Of a stretch of 64,000 nucleotides of DNA, positions 47,427 to 55,092 are shown piece by piece. The stretch spans positions 310,001-374,000 of the forward strand of contig CAWBVA010000012.1 of the NCBI GenBank assembly GCA_963792125.1, in the 5' to 3' direction. How positions within the stretch are numbered: the stretch's first letter is position 1; each line of letters opens with the position of its first letter. The notes under the pieces are model-generated. The model saw only the letters and a program-made list of their open reading frames with translations. It was not told where the DNA came from and did not search any database. A program made the translations under genes and the position numbers. Source of the stretch: Methanocella_A sp963792125 (lineage in GTDB: Archaea > Halobacteriota > Methanocellia > Methanocellales > Methanocellaceae).

Positions 47427-48064
47427 TCACCCATGCCGCTCGCCGTAGAGAAGGGCGAAGACGTCCAGCTTCAGGCGGTCCTTCGCCCGCTCCAGGCGGG
47501 ACTCCGCAGTATTGGAGATTACGACCTTCCCGTCCCGGGTGCTGGCGTTCAGGCCGCCGGCCGTCTGCAGGTCGGGGAAACCTCGCAGTGCAGGCCCAGT
47601 CCCGCCAGCAGGGCCCGACAGAGCGCCTCGTCCCGGAGATCGATGTGCAGCACCGGGTCGCCATCGCCCAGCTCGCCCAGCGCTTCGGATAAGAGCTGCC
47701 GGTAGCAGCCGGCATATCCCTCGCTGTCCCGGAAGTCGCAGAGCGACCGTCCTGCCTCGGCGAATGCCCGGTCGAACAGCCGGTACTTGAGCGCGGTCAT
47801 CTCCTTGTTCAGCTCGTTTTTTGCCGCGTAGAGCGCGCGGTTGCGCTCGTCGCCTGCCGCCAGCACGGCCGCGTCCATGCGGGATTTCCTCATTTCAGCG
47901 GCCCGGGTCTTGGCGTCGCACCTGATCGCTTTCGCCGCTTCCTCCGCTTTCCGGCGGATCTCGGCCTTCTTCTCCTCGACGCCCTCGTCCATCGACCGCA
48001 TCAGGTCGGTGTGCTCCGCGGAATCGCCGCCTTGCATCCCGATCTGCGTAAGCTCGTCAGCCAT
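47427..48064 (-). CDS. atpE: A-type ATP synthase subunit E, one frameshift
   Basis: The peripheral-stalk subunit (about 212 residues). It starts MADELTQIGMQGG at 48064, with GGTGA five bases upstream, then a long coiled coil (EEKKAEIRRKAEEAAKAI) and a globular C-terminal domain. A shift near 47576 leads to DLQTAGGLNASTRDGKVVIS and ISNTAESRLERAKDRL, the standard ending. Its stop overlaps the possible upstream start of atpC. Confidence 0.9.
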
Positions 48065-48108
48065 ATTCATCACCTGCCAGCGTTTCATCCCTGCACGGGC
48101 CGCCGGTG

Positions 48109-48329
48109 TCATTTGATCATGATGATGATCATGGCGGCGACCACGAAGCCCAGGATCGCCAGCGTCTCGGGAATCGCTTCCATGATGAAGATGGTGCCCG
48201 CTGCCTCGGGCCGCTCCGCCAACGGTCCCCGCGCCTGCCGCGCCGATCCGCGACTGCGCCCATGCCGGTGCCCAGGGCACCGAGGCCGAACGCGATCGCC
48301 GCTCCGATTGGGATTTCCCAGCCTGTCAT
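48109..48329 (-). CDS. atpK: A-type ATP synthase subunit K (rotor ring), two frameshifts
   Basis: The proteolipid that forms the ion-carrying ring, about 73 residues in one hairpin. It reads MTGWEIPIGAAIAFGLGALG, then in a second frame AQSRIGAAGAGTV, then in a third AERPEAAGTIFIMEAIPETL and ILGFVVAAMIIIMIK. The carboxylate that binds the coupling ion is the Glu of the second helix (PET). Shifts are near 48262 and 48226. The start 48329 has a strong GGAGGTAA site. It is the first gene of the operon. Confidence 0.88.
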
Positions 48330-48805
48330 TGATGTTACCTCCGTCTGAAATCTAGTATGTTTGTCTGATAGTGTTAATGTAGTTATCGCAAACTTTATAT
48401 ATTGTAATGAATCTGGAGGCCACTAACGTCATCGTTGCGTGTTACGAACGCTGACCGAGAAGTAACGGTTTCGTCAACCGAACGTGGCGATAAAGGCTGT
48501 GCCATCAGCTAATGACACGTGAGCGAAAATGAGCGTGGCGCTATGGCCGGTTTTTATGAGCGTGGTGCGGGGGCACCGGTGGGTGTATGACTGGAAGTCT
48601 CTTCTCTCCGTGTTTGCGGTTGGTTATGCCCAGATGGCTTGTAGAGATTATATACACCTCCGTAATATCTATATTGTAATTAATAAAGCTTATATTTTAT
48701 CATTATTAACAATAATAATTTACTTGACTATATCGACATTAATGTAAATTAGTTCTTTTCGACAATTAATAAAAAAATTTATATTATAGCAGGGAATGCC
48801 ATTGC
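48330..48805. other. Gap between the hydrogenase operon end and the atp promoter
   Basis: No gene is evident. The part next to atpK contains the operon's promoter. From 48640 to 48800 the sequence is unusually AT-rich and contains oligo-T stretches suited to terminating the leftward hydrogenase operon. An open frame at 48529-48747 has no protein-like features. Confidence 0.45.
48393..48403 (-). promoter_or_regulatory. TATA box of the ATP synthase operon
   Basis: On the reverse strand AATATATAAAG lies about 64 bases before the atpK start, predicting transcription from about 48367 and a leader of about 38 bases that includes the strong GGAGGTAA ribosome site. Confidence 0.6.
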
Positions 48806-49216
48806 CTATTTCATCCGGAGCACTTTGAGGATGCCCTCGATAATGGCTTCGGGCTTGGGCGGACAGCCTGGTATCTTGACGTCCACGGGGATGATGCGGT
48901 CGACCGGGCCGGCGACCGAGTAGTTCTCGTCGTCGATGAAGACGCCACACGAACAGCCGCATGCGCCCATGGCGATCACCCGCTTGGGCTCGGGCGTCTG
49001 GGCGTAGACGCGTTCCAGGAACGGCTTGGTGTGCAGCGGCACGGGGCCGGTCACTAATAATATGTCCGCGTACCTGGGCGAAGCGACCCACTTGACGCCT
49101 AGACGTTCTAAATCGTAGCGCGGGCCCATGCAGGCGAGCAGCTCCACGTCGCAGCCGACGCAGCCGCCGGCGTGGGCGTGGTAAATCCAGGGGGACTTCT
49201 TTATCCGGCTGCTCAT
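48806..49216 (-). CDS. Group 4 [NiFe]-hydrogenase small subunit (NuoB-like)
   Basis: The electron-transfer subunit carrying the proximal [4Fe-4S] cluster. Its ligands are visible: GGCVGCDVELLAC, GACGCSCGV and IPGCPPKPEAI. It has 136 residues from ATG 49216, within the short NuoB/EchC/MbhJ range. Its start overlaps the end of the ferredoxin-type subunit gene. It is last in an eight-gene operon read leftward from 54275. Confidence 0.9.
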   Translation of the reverse strand: MSSRIKKSPWIYHAHAGGCVGCDVELLACMGPRYDLERLGVKWVASPRYADILLVTGPVPLHTKPFLERVYAQTPEPKRVIAMGACGCSCGVFIDDENYSVAGPVDRIIPVDVKIPGCPPKPEAIIEGILKVLRMK

Positions 49217-49810
49217 TTTCCCACCCACTTCCGGGGGTGCGTGCCCCAGATCAGGCTGCATTTCTGCCGGCAGGCGATGCAGGCGGTCAGGTATTTCTCC
49301 ATGTCTTTGTCGATGACCTTAGCCGTATCCGGCTGCAGGTTGTCCAGTGTCCGCTGGCGAATGACCTTCAGGTATTTCTCGGGCACGGGCAGGACCTCGC
49401 CGCAGACACTGCAGCGTTGCAGCGACAATGTCGTGTCCTCGTGGGGCGCGTCCTCGCCGGCGTACCGGTTCAGGTCAATCCGGTCGAGCAGTTCGCGTTC
49501 GTCCTTCGGCGTCTCTTTGCCCTCGAAGTTCAGCGCCAGCGCCTTCTCCGGGCAGACGTCGGCACAGCGGCCGCAGTAGATACAGTTGTACCCGTCGACG
49601 CTCACGGTCCGGTGATCGTTAGTATCCGTCAGTTTGGTCGCCCCGCTGGAGCACCGCTCGTAGCAGGCGCCGCAGCCGGTGCACTTTGTCCGCGTCCCGC
49701 CGGGGCAGCCCGCGGTATGTCTCCGGCAGGAAGCCGTACGACTCGCTGACGGTGACGGGCTTCCTGAACAGGTTGAGGAACAGCTCGAACATGGCTTTGA
49801 TGCGGCTCAC
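49213..49810 (-). CDS. NuoI-like polyferredoxin subunit of the group 4 hydrogenase, one frameshift
   Basis: About 199 residues. Two classical [4Fe-4S] motifs, CTGCGACYERC and CIYCGRCADVC, are followed by two further Cys pairs (CSVCGEVLPV; CIACRQKC) absent from simple NuoI/EchF proteins. A shift near 49708, in a C run, separates the N-terminal FELFLNLFRKPVTVSE from the clusters. GTG 49810 overlaps the preceding stop and has GGGAGG upstream. It would wire ferredoxin to the small subunit. The extra C-terminal cysteines may bind another cluster. Confidence 0.85.
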
Positions 49811-50772
49811 AGCGGGTACCTCCCTATGAGCGCGAAGGCGACAGCGGTCAGCGACAGCAGCGTGGAGAACCGGAACAGCCACTTCGTAGCCTGGTCTATC
49901 CTGAACCGTGCGAACAGTGCGTTGACGAGCCCGATGGCGCCGCCGACGAGCAGCACCTCGGCGAGGAACTCGACCCACGCCCACAGGCCCGGCACGGGCA
50001 CCCAGAGGAACAGGTCGACGAACAATGCCGACAGCGAGAACAGCATGAGCACTTTCGTGATCTCCAGGAGCCCCAGCAGCTTCCCGCTGTACTCGGTGGT
50101 CAGCCCGCCCACGATCTCCGCGTCGGCCTCCGGTATGTCGAAGGGCTTGATGTGCAGTTTCACGAGAATGGCGATGAATACGGCCATGGCCGCGAACGGA
50201 TTGTAGAGCAGGTTGAAGCCCATCATCTCGTGGATGGACAGCGAGTTGGCCGTGATTGCCAGCGCGAACGTCCCCAGGATGAACGGTATCTCGTTGGCCA
50301 GCATCAGCTCGATCTCCCGCACGCCGCCGATGGCCGCAAACAGCGACGCGCTGGCTGTGCCGCCGATGATGATGGACATGGTGACGCCTATGAGCAGGTA
50401 GAACACGATCACCAGGCTGAACGAGAAGTCGATGGCGCCTCCGGCGGCGCCCGTGGTGCCGCCGGCGGCCACCGGTATGAACAGCGTCAGCAGTATGGCA
50501 AAGGACAGCGCCATGATGGGCCCGGCGGTGAAGAATGGCGTGGCTGTGTGGGGTGTGATCGTCTTCTTAGAGAGCAGCTTCTCGATGTCGTAGAGAGGCT
50601 GCAGCAGCTTGGAATGGTTGATGTCCTTCCAGCGGGCGGGCAGCCAGAGCAGCGGACCCCGCCGGGACTGCACCCTCGCGAAGACCTTCCGCAGGTTGAA
50701 CATCAGCACGATGCCGACCACGAAGGCGATGACCGGGTTGAGCAGCCAGGCCAGGTCGATCAGGACCTGCAT
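49807..50772 (-). CDS. Group 4 hydrogenase membrane anchor subunit (NuoH/EchB-like)
   Basis: About 321 residues with eight helices. The quinone/hydrogenase-junction signatures are present: RKVFARVQSRRGPLLWLP, LYDIEKLLSKKTITPH, the acidic loop ELMLANEIPFIL, and HIKPFDIPEADAEIVGGLTT with EYSGKLLGL. In membrane hydrogenases this subunit anchors the soluble arm and begins the proton path. ATG 50772 has GGAGG five bases upstream and overlaps the large-subunit stop. Confidence 0.93.
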   Translation of the reverse strand: MQVLIDLAWLLNPVIAFVVGIVLMFNLRKVFARVQSRRGPLLWLPARWKDINHSKLLQPLYDIEKLLSKKTITPHTATPFFTAGPIMALSFAILLTLFIPVAAGGTTGAAGGAIDFSFSLVIVFYLLIGVTMSIIIGGTASASLFAAIGGVREIELMLANEIPFILGTFALAITANSLSIHEMMGFNLLYNPFAAMAVFIAILVKLHIKPFDIPEADAEIVGGLTTEYSGKLLGLLEITKVLMLFSLSALFVDLFLWVPVPGLWAWVEFLAEVLLVGGAIGLVNALFARFRIDQATKWLFRFSTLLSLTAVAFALIGRYPL

Positions 50773-52303
50773 CATTCCCTCCTGGTGACCTTGAAGTCCT
50801 TGTGGACGGTCACGCGGTCGGTGCACGAGAAGCAGGGGTCGACGCTGCCCATGATCGCCGGGACGTCGCCCACGAAGGAGCCCTGGATGAGCTTGAGCAT
50901 GATGTAGCCGTTCATGAAGGTCGGCACCCGGATGCGGACGTACTCCGGCGTGTTCGTCCCGTTGGACGAGACGTGATAGAGCAGCTCGCCGCGCGGCGGT
51001 TCCGTTTTCGCGATGGCCTCGGCGCACGGCAGCTCGCCGACCTTTCCCAGGATGCCCTGCGGGGCGGTCTTGAGCTGGTCGAGGCACTGCTCGGCGATGT
51101 GCAGCGACATCATGGTCTCCCGCATCTTGACCTTTATGCGGGCAAGCGAGTCGCAGCCGTTCTCCGTGATGATGTCCCAGTCGACGTCCTCGTAGGCTGC
51201 ATAAGGCGAGTTCTTCCTCACGTCCAGCCTTCTGCCTGTCGCCCTCGCGGTGGGGCCGACCGCACCGAGGCGGATGGCCTCGTCCGGCTTGAGCACGCCT
51301 ACGTTGCGCAGCCTTCCGACCCATACGTCGCTGGACTCGAGCTGGTCGTACATCTCCGGCATCCCTTTTTTCATCGACCTGAACTTCGCCCGCACGAAGT
51401 CCGCCTGGCTCTCTGTGACGTCGCGACGGACGCCGCCGATGGTCACGAACCCGTGGGTGATGCGCTGGCCGGTGATCAGCTCCAGGCTGTCCTGTATGTC
51501 CTCCCTGACGCGCAGCGAGTGCATGAGCATGGTCTTGAAGCCGACCAGGTCGCTGGCGATGCCGATGGCCATGAGGTGGCTCTGGATACGCTCCATCTCG
51601 CAGGCCAGTGTCCGCAGTAACTCGGGCACGCGCCGGGATCTGCGATTTCGCCGATTTTCTCCACCGCCATGCAAAAGTTAAGAGCATGGTGGACTTTACA
51701 GAGGCCGCATACCCGCTCCGCGAGGTAGATGTCCTTGAAGTAGTCGCGGCGCTCCATCAGCTTGATGATGCTGCGGTGATTGAAGCCCAGCTTCAGGTCG
51801 GCTTTCTTGACCACCTCGTCCTCCACGGACATCTTGAAGTAGTTGCTCTCGATGAACGCCGGGTGATAGGGCCCGTAGGGTACGGCCGTCACCGGCAGCG
51901 CGATGATGTTGTCATGGACCTGTTTCGACAGCGGCTTCGGCTGGATAGGGCCTTTGTCCTCGGTGCCTTCGCTGTACATCTGCTCCCAGTTCACAGGCAG
52001 CCACAGGTGCGTCGGATTCGGGTGCTCCTCGGCCTTGATGCCCAGGAACTCGATCATCTCCCGCTCCGCCCAGTCTGCCTGCGGCGTGAGCGGCGTCACC
52101 GACTTGATCGCCGGGTTCTCCCGGTCCAGGAACGTGCGCAGGATAGTGTGACGGCTGCGCTCGAGGTGGTCGAAGCTGAAGTAATAGTCCACCTTGATGC
52201 CCTTGACGCCCATGTCCACGCCCGTGGCGTACATGAGCCGGCCGTCCTTGTCGAGAATGTCCTGTACGGATGGCCGCAGCTGCTTCGGCTCGATCTGCAG
52301 CAC
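50772..52303 (-). CDS. Group 4 [NiFe]-hydrogenase large subunit with fused NuoC domain, one frameshift
   Basis: About 510 residues in two parts, as in HycE/HyfG. The N-terminal NuoC-like domain has ADWAEREMIEFLGIKAEEHP. The catalytic domain keeps all four nickel cysteines: RVCGLCKVHH near the middle and DPCFSCTDR near the C-terminus, so it is a true hydrogenase rather than a NuoD. A one-base shift near 51635 joins EIADP to RVPELLRTLACEMERIQSHL. The GTG start (52303) lacks a clear ribosome site. There is no long C-terminal extension after DPCFSC, so whether maturation cleaves it is uncertain. Confidence 0.92.
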
Positions 52304-52319
52304 CGAGAGGTTCAGGTCG

Positions 52320-52592
52320 TCACTTATCTTTCATCCCCCCGAACGGTGATTTGGGGCCGTACATCTCGTCCGCGTCGAGATATATCTCGGAAGCCCCGCA
52401 GTTGAAGTTCTCGTCCACGTCCCGGTACTCGGGGAACAGCGACGGTATGATCACTGAGAAGAACATGTAGAAGGACACCAGCGAAGCCAGCTCGGCGAAC
52501 AGGAACAGCATCACGAAGGAGCTGCCGGACACCAGCGCGCCGATCACGCTGATCACCAGGATGAACAACGCGATCACGAAGTAGGGCTTCAT
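52320..52592 (-). CDS. Small membrane protein in the hydrogenase-Hdr operon
   Basis: 90 residues with two helices (about 4-24 and 29-52), the second carrying an acidic residue in FLFAELASLVSFYMFF, followed by a soluble acidic tail (YRDVDENFNC). It overlaps the HdrB-like gene by four bases. It is not a NuoL-type subunit, which would be five times longer. It could attach the HdrB/C-like module to the membrane arm; that is inference. Confidence 0.7.
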   Translation of the reverse strand: MKPYFVIALFILVISVIGALVSGSSFVMLFLFAELASLVSFYMFFSVIIPSLFPEYRDVDENFNCGASEIYLDADEMYGPKSPFGGMKDK

Positions 52593-53518
52593 CGCAGGCC
52601 TTTCTCCATGGCAGCTACCGGCTCCGCCGGCAGGCGGGCCTTGCCTGTGTTTGATTCCAGCTTCTCGATCAGACGGTCCACCGGCGCCGTCCGCATGTAG
52701 CGCATGCCGAACTCGTCGGGCGTCATGCCGATGGAGACGGCGACGAGCTCCGCCAGGTGGATGACCGGCACCTTGAAGTCGTAGTTGTCCTTTTTCCGCA
52801 GCGTCGAGATCACCCGCTCGAACTGGTCGTAGCAGCCTGCACAGACGAGGACCAGCGCATCGACGTCTGTCTCCTGTATCGCGTCGAGCTTCTTCTTGGC
52901 CCTCTCGTAGGTCGCAAAGTCCTTGTCAGCGAGATTGGCCTGCAGGCCGCAGCACATCTGCTCCAGGCCGTAGGGCACGATGGTGACGCCCAGCGCTTCG
53001 AGTATCTCGGTGAAGTAGCGCACGAGATGACCGTCTGGCCAGATTCGCATGTGGCATCCCGGGTGGATGGCGACGCGAATGTTGCTCAGCTTCCTGCCTT
53101 CCCGCCGGATGCGCTCGATGCCCACGTCCTCGTACAGGACTTCCAGGTAGTGCCGGATCTTCAGGTTGCCGTGGTACGACTTGCCTGCCGCCGCGAGGTA
53201 CTTGTTGACCTCCTCCAGCGCCTTCGGGTCTGCGTTCAGCGTCTTGTTGGCCTCGTACAGTGTCACGTAGCAGCCGTTGCAGGAGACCATCACGTCCCGG
53301 CCCTGCTGCTCCGCCTGCAACAGGTTGTACGACGCCAGCGTGAGCCATACCCGGCGGTCCACCGATATCCAGACGCCTGCCCTGGGGCAGCAGGTCGACT
53401 TCTCCAGGTAGACCACGTCGACACCCATCCGTGGGAGCGACTTCATGATGGCTGACTCGGCCCACGGCATCTTGGCGGGCATCACGCAGCCGAGGAAATG
53501 CGAGTATTTCGGCGTCAT
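52589..53518 (-). CDS. HdrB-like CCG-domain protein
   Basis: 309 residues with two cysteine-rich CCG domains: FLGCVMP, STCCPRAG, SCNGCYVT in the first, and HPGCHMR, MCCGLQ, CAGCYDQF in the second. In heterodisulfide reductase these domains carry the non-cubane [4Fe-4S] clusters that cleave CoM-S-S-CoB. All cluster cysteines are retained. It lies between an HdrC-like gene and hydrogenase membrane genes, with four-base overlaps on both sides. The substrate may be a heterodisulfide or another disulfide. Confidence 0.9.
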   Translation of the reverse strand: MTPKYSHFLGCVMPAKMPWAESAIMKSLPRMGVDVVYLEKSTCCPRAGVWISVDRRVWLTLASYNLLQAEQQGRDVMVSCNGCYVTLYEANKTLNADPKALEEVNKYLAAAGKSYHGNLKIRHYLEVLYEDVGIERIRREGRKLSNIRVAIHPGCHMRIWPDGHLVRYFTEILEALGVTIVPYGLEQMCCGLQANLADKDFATYERAKKKLDAIQETDVDALVLVCAGCYDQFERVISTLRKKDNYDFKVPVIHLAELVAVSIGMTPDEFGMRYMRTAPVDRLIEKLESNTGKARLPAEPVAAMEKGLR

Positions 53519-53787
53519 TTGAACTTGTACTCCATGCTTTTGAGGTCCAGGCCCACGTTCTTGTCCACGCCCATGGCGGCGACGATCTTCCGGATGTCCT
53601 CTACGGCCTCCTTGTACCTGTGGGCTGTCGGCGGTATGGGATCGAGCCCCGCCTTCTCCCGTGCCTCCTTCAGCTCGTCGGTCACCGGGTAGAGCAGGCC
53701 TATAGAGAAATGCCGGATGAGCTGTGGCTTGACGGTCGGTGGCAGAGGGATTTTGACCGCCTTGCGCCAGGGGTAGAGCTCCTTCAT
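53515..53787 (-). CDS. HdrC-like protein lacking iron-sulfur cysteines
   Basis: 90 residues with no cysteine at all. The C-terminal part (PPTAHRYKEAVEDIRKIVAA) resembles the end of HdrC, and the position next to HdrB agrees. Classical HdrC carries two [4Fe-4S] clusters; here that role may be taken by the four-cluster ferredoxin encoded just upstream. It overlaps both neighbours by four bases, which implies a fixed complex. Assignment to HdrC is by context and weak similarity. Confidence 0.55.
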   Translation of the reverse strand: MKELYPWRKAVKIPLPPTVKPQLIRHFSIGLLYPVTDELKEAREKAGLDPIPPTAHRYKEAVEDIRKIVAAMGVDKNVGLDLKSMEYKFK

Positions 53788-54275
53788 GCCTTACCCGCCC
53801 CCTTGACCGGCGTCGTGGCCGGCACGAACGGCCGGGCCTCTATCTCGCTGATCAGTTTTTCCGCCTGCTCCCTGCTCATGAGCTTGATCGCCTTCGAAGA
53901 GCAGACCTTGATGCATTCCGGGTCGCCCTTGCACATGTCGCACTTGACCATGATCTTCAGGCCCCGGCCCATCTGCGGTATCGATATCGGGCACGCGTAG
54001 GTGCAGGCCTTGCACCCGACGCAGAGCATCTGGTCGATGGTCACGATGCCCGTCTTCTCGTCCTTGAGGACGGCCCCTGTGGGACAGGCAGCCTTGCACA
54101 TGGGGTCTTTGCAGTGGTGACAGTGCACCCGTACGAAGCCGCCCCGCGGGTCCTCCAGCACCTTGCACAGCGACAGGTTATAGTTATAGGTACCGTATTT
54201 TTTAAAAGAACACGCTGTCATGCATTGCCGGCAACCGGTGCACAGCGCGGGATCATGTACTATAACGTCGGCCAT
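53784..54275 (-). CDS. Four-cluster ferredoxin subunit (HycB/CooF/HybA-like)
   Basis: 163 residues with four [4Fe-4S] motifs: CTGCRQCMTAC, CHHCKDPMCKAACP, CVGCKACTYACP and CDMCKGDPECIKVC. Such proteins shuttle electrons between a dehydrogenase or reductase and a hydrogenase. It is the first gene of the leftward operon, so it could link the HdrB/C-like module to the hydrogenase. The start is just downstream of an AT-rich promoter and may be leaderless or nearly so. Confidence 0.9.
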   Translation of the reverse strand: MADVIVHDPALCTGCRQCMTACSFKKYGTYNYNLSLCKVLEDPRGGFVRVHCHHCKDPMCKAACPTGAVLKDEKTGIVTIDQMLCVGCKACTYACPISIPQMGRGLKIMVKCDMCKGDPECIKVCSSKAIKLMSREQAEKLISEIEARPFVPATTPVKGAGKA

Positions 54276-54320
54276 ATATACCCTGGGTCTATTAAACCCA
54301 CTATTTTCCCGCCGTACATC

Positions 54321-54329
54321 ATATATTTT
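54321..54329 (-). promoter_or_regulatory. TATA box of the group 4 hydrogenase-Hdr operon
   Basis: AAAATATAT on the reverse strand lies about 46 bases before the ferredoxin start, predicting transcription from about 54296 with a short leader. Confidence 0.5.
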
Positions 54330-54379
54330 CCCATAGACATTTGCCGGATGCGGACTTAACGGTGTTAAATTCCGGAGGG

Positions 54380-54595
54380 CTAGAGGTTTCTGAGGTGAAG
54401 AGGTAGAGGTATCGAGAGGTCACCAGAGTTAGCAGAGCTCACAGAGGGCACAGAGGACGCACAGAGGACTTTTTAGAAGATGGCTATGAAAGCCGTTTTA
54501 TTAAACAAACCTCTGTGTCGTCCTCTGTGACCTCTGTGCCCTCTGTGAGCTGCTACCTCTGAACCTGACCTCCAACGAAACCTCTGAAACTCTAA
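54380..54595. repeat. Long inverted repeat of CACAGAGG units between two divergent hydrogenase operons
   Basis: The left arm (about 54380-54470) and right arm (about 54508-54595) pair with interruptions. The core GCTCACAGAGGGCACAGAGG is exact on both sides, and both arms carry tandem CACAGAGG(A/G)-type units. It fills most of the 502-base gap separating the leftward hydrogenase-Hdr operon from the rightward hydrogenase-MinD operon. No gene is present in the gap. Confidence 0.85.
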
Positions 54596-54664
54596 TCACA
54601 AAAATGTATTACAAAAATTGTAAGTAACCGGCAGACATCGACATAATTTTTCTTTTGTAAGCAT

Positions 54665-54674
54665 AATTATATAA
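54665..54674 (+). promoter_or_regulatory. TATA box of the hydrogenase-Roadblock-MinD operon
   Basis: AATTATATAA stands about 105 bases before the first start codon, giving a predicted leader of about 80 bases, long enough to carry a regulatory structure. Confidence 0.55.
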
Positions 54675-54777
54675 CCAATTAAACGTTAACAAATGGAAGT
54701 AGTGTTGATTGTGGGGCATACGGCAGCAGTATAGCCGTAGGTATTGGCAGTAAAACGGGCGAGAGGGTTATCTTAGC

Positions 54778-55023
54778 ATGGTGAAAATCATTGTCGACAA
54801 AGACGTGTGCATCGGCTGTGGCCTGTGTGCTCACGACTGCCCTATGAAGGTCTACGAGATCCGGGACGGGCGGTCCACGGTTGTGAACCCGGACGATTGC
54901 ATGCAGTGCCTGTCGTGCCATGAGATCTGTCCTTCGAATGCCATCGAGCACCAGGACATCTACTTATCAAGGCGCCTGTACGTCGATCTCGAGGTATGCT
55001 CAATGTTGAGGAGGTTTGTCTGA
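54778..55023 (+). CDS. Two-cluster ferredoxin
   Basis: 81 residues with CIGCGLCAHDCP and CMQCLSCHEICP, the standard dicluster pattern. It extends about 20 residues beyond the second cluster. It is first in the ten-gene operon and is a plausible electron partner of the hydrogenase encoded downstream, which has no MvhD- or FrhB-type subunit. Confidence 0.9.
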   Translation: MVKIIVDKDVCIGCGLCAHDCPMKVYEIRDGRSTVVNPDDCMQCLSCHEICPSNAIEHQDIYLSRRLYVDLEVCSMLRRFV

Positions 55024-55031
55024 ATGTCGCC

Positions 55032-55062
55032 GACATCGCAGATGTCGCAGATCGCTGACATC
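55032..55062. promoter_or_regulatory. Alternating GACATC/GATGTC palindromes between operon genes
   Basis: GACATC (55032-55037), GATGTC (55041-55046) and GACATC (55057-55062) form overlapping palindromes, the first pair with a three-base centre. Only one of the two hairpins could form at a time. They lie between the ferredoxin and V4R-like genes, just before a GGGAGG ribosome site. They could be an operator or an attenuation switch. Confidence 0.45.
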
Positions 55063-55092
55063 TGTCATTAATACTGAAGGGAGGTTCTTCTG

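Noticed and set aside
48529..48747. 72-codon forward frame in the gap before the atp promoter
   Set aside because: It has no ribosome site, no recognisable domain, and runs into AT-rich non-coding sequence.
50775..51687. Upstream part of the long reverse frame ending with the NuoH-like subunit
   Set aside because: The part above 50772 is a different frame of the hydrogenase large-subunit gene; only the portion from ATG 50772 is protein-like.
54380..54595. CRISPR array (regular CACAGAGG units)
   Set aside because: The units are about 9 bases long and adjoin one another without spacers, they are degenerate, and they form an inverted repeat. No cas genes are nearby.
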